Source of the DNA: Impatiens glandulifera
Lineage: Eukaryota > Streptophyta > Magnoliopsida > Ericales > Balsaminaceae
Direction of reading: 5' to 3'
Assembly: GCF_907164915.1 (NCBI RefSeq)
Contig: NC_061870.1
Coordinates: forward strand, 24,713,348 to 24,777,347
DNA length: 64,000 nucleotides
A model generated the notes under the pieces. The model worked only from the letters and a program-made list of their open reading frames with translations. It was not told the DNA's origin and did not search any database. Below, piece after piece: positions 25,273-37,809 of this stretch. Position numbers and translations under genes: made by a program. The stretch's first letter is position 1; each line of letters opens with the position of its first letter.

Positions 25273-27887
25273 ATGGGTATTATAGGTATGGGTATGGCAG
25301 ATGATGTAGTTGATCTCAAGAACACCCCATCATTATTCGACAACGACGATGAAGATCTCCTAAGGTCAGTGTCTTTTATAAATTTCAGACAAGGAAAAAA
25401 TAGAACATTCTCTTTTGAGATTCATCATTCTGTTCATTTGGGTTGTTTTCAGGGATCTTTGCAAGAATGGCTTAGCTTGCCAAGTCTTGAATCTGACATC
25501 ATCGAAAGTATTTCAAAAGCTAAATATGGTTGGAAGTTTCCAGAAACTTCACACACTTAACCTGGATTTCTGCACCTCACTCACTATCCTTGAGAAAGAC
25601 TGTTTTGCTTGTATGCCTAATCTATCACGCCTTTCCATGTGCGAAACGAGAGTTTCCAATATATGGACTACTAGCGCTGCCCTATACAAGCTTCATTCTC
25701 TTGTAGAGCTTCGGTTTCAGAATTGTTTGTGTTGCAAGGGAACAGCCCCTTGCCCTGTTTCTTCATCGGGTAATTCTGCCACCCGAACGATAACAAACAA
25801 GTATCATCCTTCGCCAATCTGTTTCGAGAAAAACTACAGGAATTACATGATAACTGTACTTCCTGGATTGATTGTATTAGATAACATTCTGATCGGAGAT
25901 TTGGAAAAGAAGACGGCAAAGAAGATTTATTTGGAATACTACGAGAGCTCGCCATATAATAGACGGCAGAGAGAGCGAATTATCGATGTTTTGGGTGGTC
26001 GCCAGATTGGGAGGAAAAGTCAGTGTTATTACTCCAGGTCTCTTTCTGCTGCCAAACTTGGATCTTCAGCATGGCCTGTTTTATGTCCTTTGTTGTCTAA
26101 TAGCCTTTGCAATACAACAAAGGGACAAGAAGAAAATAAGGGCCTAAGGCCGAGACAATTCGAGTATCATCCATCGAATTGCTCCCTCATGGCTCTTGGG
26201 ACATTAGATGGAGAACTGTTTGTCATTAATCATGAGAATGGGCGTACTCTGGGTCAGGTCCAGACGAATATTGGATCAGAAAGCAGTATCCTAGGCTTAT
26301 GTTGGCTTAAAAATCATCCCTCCAAGGTTAACACAAAATAAAACATCGATGTTTGATTATTTTAGTGTCCGAGGAGTGAACCTAATATGAGGGCAGCTAG
26401 TAATATAATAGTATAAAGAGTAGGGTGTAGTCGTTATCTAAGAACACCCTTAATGGAAATAGTAGGTCAACAGATAAACCTGGTTTTAGTAAAAGAAGGG
26501 TAATTAGTGGAATACTCTTAGAATTTCTATCTCTTTCATATCAAGATTCCAGTGTTCTAAACGGCGGTAGGCGGTGGCGGAGCGGTAAGTGACTGCCTAC
26601 TGCCTCGGGTGCCTAGGCGGTGCCTAAGCGGTGCCTAGGCGGTTGAATATAAATATAATAAAGATGTTCTATAATTATGTGTTATTTCTCATCTCTCAAA
26701 TATGAGGAGACAAGTTAGGGTCTTGTCTCCTCATCCAATCTCAAATATGTGTTATTTCTCATCTCTAGATCACTATGCATTAGAATCTAGGCAGGGTATG
26801 ACAGTGAGATGTTGTGGAAAAAACCCTGAATGAAAATGAAAAATCTTAAGAGTCCTCTTATATATCTGACATTTGTTTTTTCCATTCCAGCTACTTTCTG
26901 GTTCTGACAACGGTTCCTTGAGATTATATGACATACAAAACATGCTGACAAACGATAGCACTGTCGATTTCAACAAGTACGATAAGTTTGAGCAGTTGAC
27001 ATCTGTTCACGCCAATTCCACCGACAATCGATTTGTCGCAAGTGGTTACTCCAGACACGTGGCGCTTTACGATGTCGAGAGCGAGAAACGGTTGCAGTTA
27101 CTGGCTGACGTGCACAATGGACCTATCAATGTGGCCAAGTTTGCAAACCATTCGCCTTCCTTGTTCGTCACGTCGTCATTTGATGGCGACGTGAAAATGT
27201 GGGACCTACGACAAGAGCCGACTAGGTCGTGCTATGTAGCATCGAGCTCGAGGGGGAATGTTATGGTTTGTTTCTCACCTGATGATCTATATCTGCTGGT
27301 TTCATCAGTGGACAATGAGGTTAAACAGCTTCTAGCAGTTGATGGGAGGGTGCATATGAAAATCGAGATAGATTCAACAGGAAGTTGTCATAATTATACA
27401 AGATCTTATTACATGAATGGAAGAGACTATGTAATAAGCGGGAGTAGCGAGGAATCTGCAGTTCGTGTGTGTTGTGGTCGAACTGGAAGAAGACTAAGAG
27501 ATATTCATTTAGAGGGGTCAAGGTTTGTGCAATCTTTAAGAGGTGATCCTTTCAGAGTAAGTTCTCACTCTTTTGATGATGTTTTATGTAAGAACATCAT
27601 TTTTGGAAATTGAATAAATTTACTGCTTCTTCAACCAGGACTTTCATATGGCTATTTTAGCATCCTATAAACATCCAAGAACAGAGCTGGAGATCATGAA
27701 GGTAAAAAATTGTTTTTAGTAATTGGGTGATTTTGAATCTTTTGATGATGAAAAATGATAATTCTCTAATGAAGGTCATACACACTAATCTCAGGTCAAT
27801 ATGCTTGCATCTAATCAATGTGGACATGAACTTCTTCCTCAAGCTCATCATCACTCCTTCTACCCTTGCTCATGTTTGGGAGCTTAG
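25273..27887 (+). CDS. LRR-WD40 repeat protein (five exons), function unassigned
   Basis: Exons by splice signals are 25273-25364, 25453-26326, 26891-27556, 27639-27701 and 27795-27887, giving 595 residues. The last exon, ending CSCLGA-stop, is too short to show as a long frame. Residues 32-150 are Leu-rich with LRR phrasing (LVELRFQNC, LHTLNLDFCTSL), followed by an LRR-cap-like MITVLPGLIVLDN from residue 163. From about residue 267 to 545 there are WD40-type blades: LMALGTLDGELFVI, LLSGSDNGSLRLYDI, FVASGYSRHVALYDVES, LFVTSSFDGDVKMWDLR and VISGSSEESAVRV. The WDLR ending fits a DWD box, the signature of DDB1-CUL4 substrate receptors, so an E3-adaptor role is possible, but this is inference. 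Intron 2 (564 nt) holds a hairpin and short repeats. The start at 25273 is the first ATG; ATG 25288 or 25294 could also serve. Confidence 0.85.
26611..26643 (+). repeat. 11-bp unit repeated three times in intron
   Basis: GCCTAGGCGGT repeats at 26611, 26622 and 26633 (the middle one reads GCCTAAGCGGT), preceded by related GGCGGT words from 26563. It is GC-rich inside an otherwise AT-rich intron. Confidence 0.85.
26676..26766. repeat. Intronic hairpin within a 21-bp direct repeat
   Basis: Arms ATGAGGAGACAAG (26702-26714) and CTTGTCTCCTCAT (26722-26734) pair perfectly around a 7-base loop. A 21-bp direct repeat starting TATGTGTTATTTCTC brackets it (26676-26696 and 26746-26766). Confidence 0.85.
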
Positions 27888-28136
27888 TTTTGATGTAGAG
27901 AATGTACATATAATTATGTTGTATCTAAAATTGAAGAAGTTATAATCATCTTGTTGTTATGCTTTTGTATATATAAGCTATAGTTTCGTCTAATTTGTCA
28001 ATCATAGTAATAATTTTCTTGAGATATACTGGAATTGCAAAGTATAAGAGCAATATATTCAAACAAAAAATTCCAGTTACCTGCTTTATTGAGGCTTTCC
28101 ATTGCATATCTTTGAGCTCCTCAACTTTTTCCTGAA

Positions 28137-28540
28137 TCATTCACCAAATCCAATCACAGGACCTCCAAAATGCAGCATGTTTTCGAGAATCTGAAAAATA
28201 TTGGCCAGGAATTTTAAGCTTGAAAGTTGACTAACATAATCACGCATCACCTTCTCTCAGACATTTTGTCAAACAATTGAAAGGCATAATATTATTCAAA
28301 TGTCATGAACAAATCAAAACGATTGTCTACTTAAATCTATCATCCTGTAACGTAAATGAACATCAAATGACATGTAAAGATAATCGCGTACATCCATACA
28401 AGTGTGGAGAGATGAATCCGTACATGATTGATTTTGATCTTCGTTTCAGTGACGGATTGGATGAATGGAGACTGATCAAACAATGCCGATGGTTTCTGGA
28501 GGTTAGAGATCATGGTAGATGATTCAAATCGCAGTTTCAT
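28137..28540 (-). CDS. Possible small two-exon gene, unrecognised
   Basis: Tentative. Reading the minus strand, an ATG at 28540 opens 39 codons (MKLRFESSTMISNLQKPSAL and onward) to a donor CAT/GTACGG. An acceptor TATTTTTCAG then joins at 28190 to 17 codons (ILENMLHFGGPVIGFGE) and a stop, giving 56 residues. Base composition is less AT-rich than its surroundings. A four-codon upstream frame ends in a TGA that overlaps the ATG. Further upstream lie two CACGTG boxes (28737-28742 and 28778-28783) and a TATATA on the minus strand, as for a real promoter. I recognise no domain. It could equally be a gene remnant: a second coding-like piece (IQEKVEELKDMQWKASIKQ) lies just downstream in another frame. 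Confidence 0.22.
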
Positions 28541-28736
28541 TTGATCTTCATGATAAACCCTAAAATGCAATTATAAATCACGAACAAAGCGATAGAGATT
28601 GTTAGACCTAATGGCCGGGCATAAAATCTTATTTCGGGTCAACCCGAACTGTATGATGGGTCATCAATTCTCATAATATTTATTAATTAATTTATTTATT
28701 TATTTTTATCTCCCGACATTGAAAACGAATATATAG

Positions 28737-28783
28737 CACGTGCATTAAATTCCATACGAAAGAAACCAGTCCCCGCCCACGTG
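28737..28783. promoter_or_regulatory. Pair of G-boxes
   Basis: CACGTG occurs at 28737-28742 and again at 28778-28783. Both are about 200 bases upstream of the tentative minus-strand small gene. bHLH or bZIP factors are the usual binders. Confidence 0.4.
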
Positions 28784-29237
28784 TCTGAGATCATATGTAT
28801 AAATAATAATAATAATAATAATTTAGTCAAATAAATAATTGCAAATAATTATGAAGATCAAATTTATGAAAAAGTATATCAGGGAGACATGAATTGTCTA
28901 TTCATGACAGACACATCGCATTATTATTTATTATTTATTTTTTTGAATAAAGTTATTTAGTAATTAATTAGACAAAATTACAAAATACTTAAAATTTCAT
29001 AACCACTTAAATTAATTAAAGAAACATAATTCATTAATACGATTAACACAAGAACTTCTTAAAGCTTACATTCTTAAAGCATCTTAATTAGAAACAAACA
29101 AAGATTATATATTTAAAGATCTTTTTCTTTTTCAAGTCCTCAGCATGTTTGGTCGGTAGCCAGCCATCTTTATTCTACATCTGAATCTGATCACGTCATC
29201 ATTTCTTTCTAGGATACTGAGTTGACTCGGGTCATGA

Positions 29238-31293
29238 TCAGTGTCGGCGGTCAGGGGTCCACCGAGGCAAACCAGGGCTAAAGTGAGTCGACACGACTCG
29301 CGAATCAAGTAACTCCATGATGGGTGCGAAAGTAACACACCTAGGTACCTTATACTGATTAATCGAGGCTCCTCTCGATAGAGCATAGTCCATTAACTCC
29401 TCAAACGTACCATTCTTCACCACCCGAATCTCAAGGGGTCCGATCGAGTTATCAGCCACACGACCCTGTCGGTACACAGTGTTCAACGACTCTTCCATGG
29501 CTAGGCAACACTGGTTCAACACGTCATCACTCGGTGAGTTAACTGGGTCCTTCACCATAAGTTCCCAATAAATTACGTAATGACCTGGGATAGTTGTGGT
29601 ATCAGCATGGCTAGTGTACTCGACCACGCTCGTGTTGAACTCGGACAGTAACTCGGACGCGTTCTCGATCGCCTTTTGCAGTTCCGATTCGTCTGTCTTG
29701 TCCGAGTCAATGCTGAGTAGCACGTTCTTACGCCTGATGAACTTGAACTGCGGGGCCGAGTTGTAAAACCCTGTCACCAATAGTATGTCGCCGACTCGGT
29801 ACCGGCACAAACCGGAGTAGGTGCTGATGATAAGCTCGTACTCTTTCCCAACCTCGACGTCAGCCAAATTGACAAGCTTGGGTGGGTTCTCACACAATAG
29901 TGAACCCGCAGACGGATCCTGCGGCAGAAACTCGAAGTAACCCATGTTCGGCATGATGGTGTACGAAACCTCGGACGGTTTCGACATCGGGTTAAGGTTA
30001 AGACCGAAGTAACATTCCGAAGACGCGTACATAGTACACGGCATCGGAAGACCGCCGCTATAGAACTCGAGCGTGGGGATGTACTGAGCCATGGCTCCAG
30101 TCACGATTACTTCTAGATACTTAGCGTTAGGCCAAATCCTCTTGATAATACCTTCCCAATTCTCGCCTTGACATTCTCCAACGATAAACTCAGCCAGTTC
30201 GGGATTAGGGTTTTGTAGAATCTTAGCCATGCAGGCCACAATAGCTGGATCTGTTATTTTAGGGTTAAGGGATCCAGATGAGATATCAGCCGCAAGCTGA
30301 CGCCAGTGAAGCTGGAGGAACTTGATGGCACGAATGAGACCGGAGGCAAAGACGGCCCCCAAACGGAGGACTTTAAGGCGGGAGAGAAGTCCACAGATCA
30401 TCTGAGAATACATACTCTGGAAAGAGTCCACACAGAGGATTGTTTCATTAGGGCTAGTTATAACGTTGTAGGGGTCGTAGGGACGGTTCTTGAAGTGCTC
30501 GCTTTTGTAGTAGCTGGTGAGTACGGGTCGGGCTGGTATTCCTCCGGGCGTTTTTGTTTCCGATTTGATGAAGTAAAAGTATAACCCTTTTCCCTTGTCC
30601 AGGTCCGGCACATATCTACCAGCATAATCATATCATAATAATTAATATTAGAGTAAAAAAGTACACTGTTAAAATTATTTTGTTTTACAGCTTCCAGATC
30701 CAATGATCATCAATAAAAGAACCCACAAAAGAATTAAATATGTACCGATTCATGACAGGCATGAGTAGACTGTAGAGTTTGGTCCTCCTATCCATCTCTT
30801 CATGAATAGTAGGCATCAGTTTTCTTTCTCCTGCAGATGTCCCCGAGCTGAAAAAAACAATTTTTTTTTTAACTTTTGTGTACAATTGTAACTACTACCA
30901 TTAAATTTGTTTTTATTTGAACACATAGTACTAAAGCAATAAAAACCATTAGAAATTCTATGAAACAAAATAATACCTTGTGAGGAACTCGGAGATGGGA
31001 CTAGAACAGAAGATAGGGGAGCGATCTCCGTTAGCGATACGTTGGATGTATGGCTGGAGATCCTCATAACTAACGACCGGAATGTTGGACTTGAAAGTGT
31101 CCAAGTCGGTTACACCGAAGCGTTCGAGGTATTCGGTGTTGCCGTTCTTGATTACAATCTCGGCCAACACGTTTTGTTGGACGGGGTCAGTGTTTATCGT
31201 CATGTCTTCAACGAATTGAAGGGCTTTCACATGACTCTCACATGTTGCCGGTGACAAGCTCGCCGGTGATAACAGACTGGTATCGATCGTCAT
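29238..31293 (-). CDS. GH3: GH3 acyl-acid-amido synthetase, group II IAA type (three exons)
   Basis: Enzyme of the GH3 family. Group II members adenylate indole-3-acetic acid and join it to amino acids, lowering free auxin in the cytosol. Minus-strand exons are 31293-30977, 30847-30746 and 30615-29238, giving 598 residues, the normal length. Introns are phase 2 and rebuild [10 protein letters not shown] across the first junction (ATP motif 1, about 106-116) and [15 protein letters not shown] across the second. Motif 2 is [11 protein letters not shown] (336-346), and motif 3 is [12 protein letters not shown] (412-423). The C-terminus ends with [13 protein letters not shown], typical of auxin-conjugating members. 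No break or lost motif is seen, so it should be active. The start [13 protein letters not shown] lies about 115 bases downstream of a TATA box. Upstream TGTCTC elements fit the known rapid auxin induction of the family. Assignment to IAA rather than another acyl acid rests on overall resemblance. Confidence 0.93.
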
Positions 31294-31406
31294 ATTAAGT
31301 ATGAGAGAGAGAAAAAAAATTACTCAACAAGGAAGGAAGAAGATCTAGAGAGAGAAATGTATTGCTTGAGGATGGTGTGGCTTACTAAGACGATGAAGAT
31401 GGTACA

Positions 31407-31414
31407 TATTTATA
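31407..31414 (-). promoter_or_regulatory. TATA box of the GH3 gene
   Basis: TATAAATA on the minus strand, 115-120 bases upstream of the GH3 start codon, in a TCCTCCTATAAATATG context. Confidence 0.65.
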
Positions 31415-31425
31415 GGAGGAAGCTT

Positions 31426-31431
31426 TGTCTC
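31426..31431 (+). promoter_or_regulatory. Auxin response element TGTCTC
   Basis: Canonical ARF-binding hexamer, about 12 bases upstream of the GH3 TATA box (GAGACA in gene orientation). It overlaps a CT microsatellite, so chance occurrence is possible. Confidence 0.4.
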
Positions 31432-31829
31432 TCTCCACTCTCTCTCTCTCTAATGTTTTCAAATTTATCCTATTTTATTAATTTATATTTTCATTTTTTT
31501 ATTATAAAGATTAGATTTTCAATACTTTTTCTTTGAAACTTGTCTTGGTTTATTTAAAAAAGATTGTGGGTTGTTGATTCTGAGGAAGATGTCGTAGTTT
31601 TTGATAAAAAAAATTAATTTTTCATAATTTGTTTTTGTAAAAAGTATAATAAAAATAAAAAAACTAATAAGTAGCCGGTTGAGAAATGCAAATTTGAAAA
31701 GTTTTAGTACAAATTTGTTTTCTTGTATAGAGTAGAGAAACAGCTATTGAATCAGTTATCCATGTTTGTTTCTTTGCTATATAATCTTAAAATAATTAAA
31801 TGAATAAAATAAAAACGCAATTGTTTGTT

Positions 31830-31905
31830 TGTCTCAATAAGAAATTTTATAGAAAAAAATTGAGTGGTGTGAAGTTGTGAAGTGCCATGTCACGTATTAC
31901 ACGTG
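31830..31905. promoter_or_regulatory. Second TGTCTC and a G-box upstream of GH3
   Basis: TGTCTC lies at 31830-31835 and CACGTG at 31900-31905, at the edge of a less AT-rich stretch (31860-32200). G-box-type elements near AuxREs are known from GH3 promoters. Functional use here is inferred. Confidence 0.4.
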
Positions 31906-33891
31906 GGATATGGGTCAATATTTGCATAACCGGAAGGCGTCAAAGGACGATATAAAACATGCAAGTATTTCTTGGTCGTGGAAAGTGTCTGGCCGGAGGG
32001 AATCATGAAGGCCCACAACACGTCACCTTGTCTTTGGAGTAATAGGACATGTAGGGCCAACGTGTATGCCATGTCAGCATTATACAGGCTGTGACTTTTT
32101 GTCCCGTTACGACCACAAGCTTTTTTCTGGCTAGACTGTTGGTCACGGATAACGATGGCCTGCCGGCGAGCTCGGCAGTTTTCACTGTGCATGCCGTAAG
32201 GAGAGAGAAATTTCAAAAAAAAATTAGGTTTTGAGACTTTTTGGAATAAACTAATTATTTGATTTTACTGAGATTTAGGGTCCTTGATTTGGCTTTTAAA
32301 AGTTTAATTTGTTTTTTATTTATTTTAAAATATAAAATTATGTGAATTTAGTTAAAATGGTTATGTCCAAACTTATACAAGATTAGAAGGAAGTTAGGTT
32401 TAAACAAAAAATAAAACTATTAAAATTATTATATAATTAAAGTATATTTTATTTAAATTAAATACTTAAAAAAATTATAGATATTTTGTTTTTTTTTGTT
32501 CAAACATAAATTCAATTTATAATCCCAGTCTCCCTGAAGCACTTAGTTGAGCCCGTGTGCTGCAGCAAGTTATACATCGGTTAAATGTGTTTGCGGATTA
32601 TATGTTTAACCCGTTGTTTAATTTTTTTTTTAAATTTAATTTCTAATTTTACCTTGAATTAATAAAACACATAATCTTATCACTTTTTTTCTATAATTTG
32701 AAATTTCAGAATAGATTAATATTAAAAACAAACCATTTTCACAATTATAACAAAAAGACCAGATCTTTATCATTTAGTACAACCTAATGCAATGTTTGTT
32801 AGTTTTAATGTGCCATCTTCAATTGTACGTGTATTTTTTTTGTCGTTCTTTAGGTGTGTAACGTGTGTTTCATTGTTGTGACTTTTTATATGTTTTTCTA
32901 TTATATTCTTAAGGCCGTGAAAGAAAAATTGACACACGACTAATCCAAATAAGTCCTTATTTGCAAGATGAATTTTAAATTGATGATGAATTCTTGTTGC
33001 TAGTGTTGATAGCTTTTTAACGGTATAGGTTGTGTTTTGAGGAATCAAATTAGGCAATATATAATAATAATTAGATATAATTAAAGAAACCTAATTGTGG
33101 AGAAATTAAAGATATGATGTACAGGTTCACGTGGACAGCATAGGCCTAGGTGGTGTCATATCTAATCTATTATGCTAATTAAGATAAAGTTTTTTGGTTT
33201 GTACATGTCCTCTTTGTCAAATTCTAGCTTGGTGCCATGTTAATGTGTTATTAGGATGCACATATTAATTAATTAATAATATTATAACTACTTTTATTTT
33301 TTTAATCTCCACATTGTTTTCATCGCCTTGCTTTCAGTGTTTAAGATTAAAATAAATTAATTAAACACCTTAATTAGTTTTTGATTACATTAATTAGTCT
33401 GCAATATTGATCTCTTTCACCATTTCAGATTATGCTGTTTGGATCTTTTATGCTACGTTTTATTCCTTACAGCAGCTGCCATGGACTTGTCATTGTCTCA
33501 ATGCTTTCTTTATATTAATATCACAAATATAATTTTTTTTTTTTGCCAAATGAATTTTTAATGTGTCTTAGTCATGTTTATTGGATGATCATAACACTAG
33601 GTATACAAAAAGATATTGCCTAGCTATCTGATTTATTACGACAATTTTCACTCCTAAAAATTGTTTATAAAATATCGACATAATAATTAGTTTATAGTTA
33701 GGATTCTTCCACATGAGCACAAACGTAAAATTTGTCGGAAAATTTTCAGATTTAGAGTTGAGTTTAAACAAAAATAATTAAATTTATAAACTTATGTAAA
33801 AATATTTTTCTTTGTTAAGTATCTCATTCAATATATTGTTTTAAATTAGATAATATTTTAAAAAATATTTTTATTATATATATATTTTAAA

Positions 33892-34082
33892 GAGAAATGA
33901 TTAGGTGAGGGAATTTGGTGAGGGATTGACTTGGCATAATCTTATTCGCTGAAAAAATCAAATAATTTCTCTCTTTTCTCTCTTTCCTCCCACTTTTACA
34001 TTTTCCAACCAATGAAGGTGATGTCAAGTCATTCCCTCACCAAATTCCCCCACCAAATTCCCTCACTCTATCACTCCTCTAT
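33892..34082. mobile_element. MITE with ~45-bp imperfect terminal inverted repeats
   Basis: The left end reads GAGAAATGATTAGGTGAGGG, then an AATTTGGTGAGGGATTGACTTG stretch. The reverse complement of the right end reads GAGGAGTGATAGAGTGAGGG and contains the same stretch after one duplicated GGGAATTTGGTG unit. The interior is pyrimidine-rich. A related end occurs at 63904-64000. No clear target duplication is visible. Confidence 0.6.
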
Positions 34083-35587
34083 AACTCATATTTAAATTCA
34101 ACTTTCTTTTAGCCTAAACACTCAATTATTGGTTATTTCTATATTTCTTAGTAGCAAAATCTATTTAGCATTGTTAATAATCGAATTTTACTCATTAGTT
34201 TCTATATAATTAAATTTTTTTAGTACTAATTTCTTCTTTTAACCTAAGCACTCTTTTATTTGAAGTGAGATTCCTGTCTAGAATTGAGAAAGTTTGGAGA
34301 AAGAAAACTGTACACCAATTAAGAAATAATAGAGGTGGATGCATGCACACAAGGAAAATAATGTTTTATGAGAAAAAAAAATCATAACTAAAACATGTTG
34401 GTATGGACAAATCCATTACTAATGGAATCTTTATATGGAAAATTATAATGCGTTTACTATGTATATATGTCCCAACCTAGTCATCTATGGTTTAAGGGGA
34501 TATTTTGGCCTATTTAGGAAAAGGTAAAAATGTCAAATTGGCGTGTAAATTGTAAAGATAAAATATGCACAACTGCAATTATAGTAATTAGTAAAATATC
34601 TCTCTTATATATTAGTGGTGAATATCTCTATCTTAACTTGAGGTCATAGGTTCGAGTTGTTCGCACTTGTTAATTGAATTGATGTGTTTGTAGAATATGT
34701 GTAAATATAATTCGGGAAGATTAATCATATATGTTCGTGCCTCCCATTGAGATCCTCGATCAAAAAGATTCAAAATCTGTTTAAGCTAGAAAAGAACCAA
34801 ATGTGACCCAATAATTAAGGAGTTCTAATATAATATTAGAGCTAAGTTTTCTTTTTCAATCAAGGTTACATTAGTTATTGATGAAGGATTTTAATAAATT
34901 TTTAATATTTATTTTCTGCTAGATTTCTGTTGATTTTTTATTTTCTTCAACTATTATAAATTCAAAATTTATTTTTACTTGTTGTTCCCTTCGATATTCA
35001 ATTCTCGTGAGATTAATATATTTTCTTTATTTTAATAAGAGCTAAATTTTCATTCATGAGTACACATAGTCATAATTTTCCTTCGTCGCCTTTATCAATT
35101 GTTACTATAACCATTTATATTGGACTCTCATAAATTTATTATTATTATTATTTTTTTAATAATAATTTTTCATCATTTCTTTTTAGATTTTTTTGGTGTC
35201 CTTATTTTCTTCAGCTATCATAGTTTGTTTTAAAGCATCTTAATTTGTTGTTTCATCCCAGTATATTATTTATATGATATTTTAATTTCTTCACTGATTT
35301 ATTTAATCAATACTATTATCTCATCGTAGGATGTACTTTTTTTATTTTCAGTTTGTTACACCCCAACATTCTATTTCAATTAGATTATACTTCTTCACTG
35401 ATTTATTTAGTTAACACACTGTTAATCTGTCGTTGAAAAAATTAATATAATTATAATTTCATAATCTCGTCTTTAACTTTAAGTTGTACAAGTCTCTTAA
35501 ATCTTGAGTTTGAAAAGAGATATTATCATTATTGTATTAGTTTTACAATGTTCTAACATATATAATTATATATATAACATTCATTAA

Positions 35588-35725
35588 AATAATATTTGAT
35601 ATTCTAACACTTTCCAACCTCTTGTGTCTCTATGAACACTAATGAGAATATAAAACAATAATATTTGATATTCTAACACTCTCCAACCTCTTGTGTCTCT
35701 ATGAACCCTAATGAGAATATAGATT
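35588..35725 (+). repeat. 69-bp tandem duplication
   Basis: Two copies start at 35588 and 35657 and differ at only a few bases. Each contains CCAACCTCTTGTGTCTCTAT. Confidence 0.9.
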
Positions 35726-37722
35726 TAAGTGATATAGTTTTCATTTTTTGAGAGCTTTTAGAGAAGAGAGTGAATGACAGGTTTATTTATTTGTTTTACT
35801 AATTATCTCTCATATCATATCTATTCTTGTTTTGATGATGTTTCTACAAATAAGATGTGTGGTTGATTATTTGATATTATTTTTTGGATTTTTTTATTAA
35901 TAATATATAATGAATCTTGTCATAACTTTAGGATGATTGTTAACTGATTTTCACCATCTTTTTATATCTTTGGTAAAAATAAAGTAAAATGATTTTTCTT
36001 TTTCAAAATAAATTAACTAAATTATTGATACTTTATGATATTGACCCTTCTCATAAACTCTTACATTAGTATTTATTAATACTTGTTTTAATAAAAAAAA
36101 ATCTTAAGTAATTTATGTGCAATTTTAATATGCTTTGAGACAGATTTAATAGAGGGAAGAAGACCTTTGAACATTATTTTCTTTCGTAATTGAAATATTG
36201 TGGCATATTAATCATCAATTTATCACTCATGCCAAATATGTTTTACATGCATTATTAAAATGGTGCAAAATTATTTGATTTTACAGTCATATTATTGTCA
36301 CATTGTTTCTTTTACATGATTAAGTGTTGGTTGCATAAAGGGAGAACCTTCTTTATGATAATTTTATTGAGGGAGATAGATAGGTTGCCATCAATAAAAA
36401 AAAAGGTACTTTTTTATTTTTATTTTTGATTTTTGGCTGGATCATTTCTCAAAACAAAAGTAACAATAATATCTATTAATTTGTTGTTTTATGATGATTA
36501 TGCTTGCTTATTTATATCAAAAATTAAAGTGAAAAAGACATATCATAGACACTTTCACAACTTAAATAGTAATTTGTCCCCCATATATATATATATATAT
36601 ATTTTTTATTTTATTTTAGAATAATAATATGTCTTCTAAGTTAAATAAATAATAAAATCAGCATAAGTTTGGCCGATCTAGAGCATTAATTTGTTTTGTA
36701 CTTGGGCCATGTTCATATCGTGCCTTGTCATTCATTTGACGATTGTTGTTAAAAGAAAATGTAGCGTCAATCATTTCGGTTGCTATCTAACGTAACAAAA
36801 TCGTGCCTTAAATTTGTAAAATGAGACAGACCTTCACGTAATTTTTAATTACATTTTAAATTTGTTATAATCTTCTAATTAATTTAATTTGTTTTCATTT
36901 AAATCATATTTATATTGTCCACTCAATTTATATTGTGCATTTCGACTAAGGAATGAAGAATCTTTCTCCTGTTACATGAATCTAATTTTCATTTCATCCA
37001 GAGAACTCATATTTTTCTTGTTAATGTCTTTGCCTTTTGATCTAATAGTCTTCTGTTAGATAGGAAGAAATTTGATAAATATCGATAATTCTCGAATAGA
37101 TTATAAAAATTGAAAGATTCATTAGATAGTATGTTTTGTGAGACCACGAAATCCAATCTCAAATGTCCATATTTAACATATTGTGACGGGCAACTTCAAC
37201 AAAAAAAAAAGAAATGTAATAAGTACCAGAGTTAGCTGGTGGTGTTTGCTGCATGGACCGAGTCGACATGACCCATTGTCCATCTCCACCGTATACAAAT
37301 TTTAGAAATGTATTGTAAATAATTTAAAAGTTACATCAATTTTAGCAATAACATTAATGGATCTTGTTACACCAAACAACACCATTAGTTGTATTAACCT
37401 AGCTATTATACAATTACTTTTATGTGTAGCTAATTATAGTAGCTAATTAAAGATAGTTGAATTTGTAAATTTCACCTAAAATAATAAGCACTCTACTTGT
37501 TGAATTACTAGTCATTTTAAAAAAAGTTTTTCAACTAATTAAGAAAATCAATTTATTTTTTCAATTAATTAGACAACATAATCTTACTAGTTATAGATAT
37601 TTATTGCAAAAACAATTATAGCACGCTCTATATATAATGAGACAACAGATTAAGTATGTAGCCCGAAAATACACTTAATCATTTAACTGGCATAAAATTA
37701 ACGTTGACGAGCTCGAACCCAA

Positions 37723-37723
<1 letters not shown>

Positions 37724-37803
<80 letters not shown>
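37724..37803. repeat. (TA)n microsatellite, ~80 bp
   Basis: Uninterrupted TA dinucleotides. Confidence 0.95.

Positions 37804-37809
<6 letters not shown>

Noticed and set aside
31890..32216. 108-residue minus-strand frame upstream of GH3
   Set aside because: It lies in the GH3 promoter block, has no homology I recognise, and the GC-richer composition explains the open frame.
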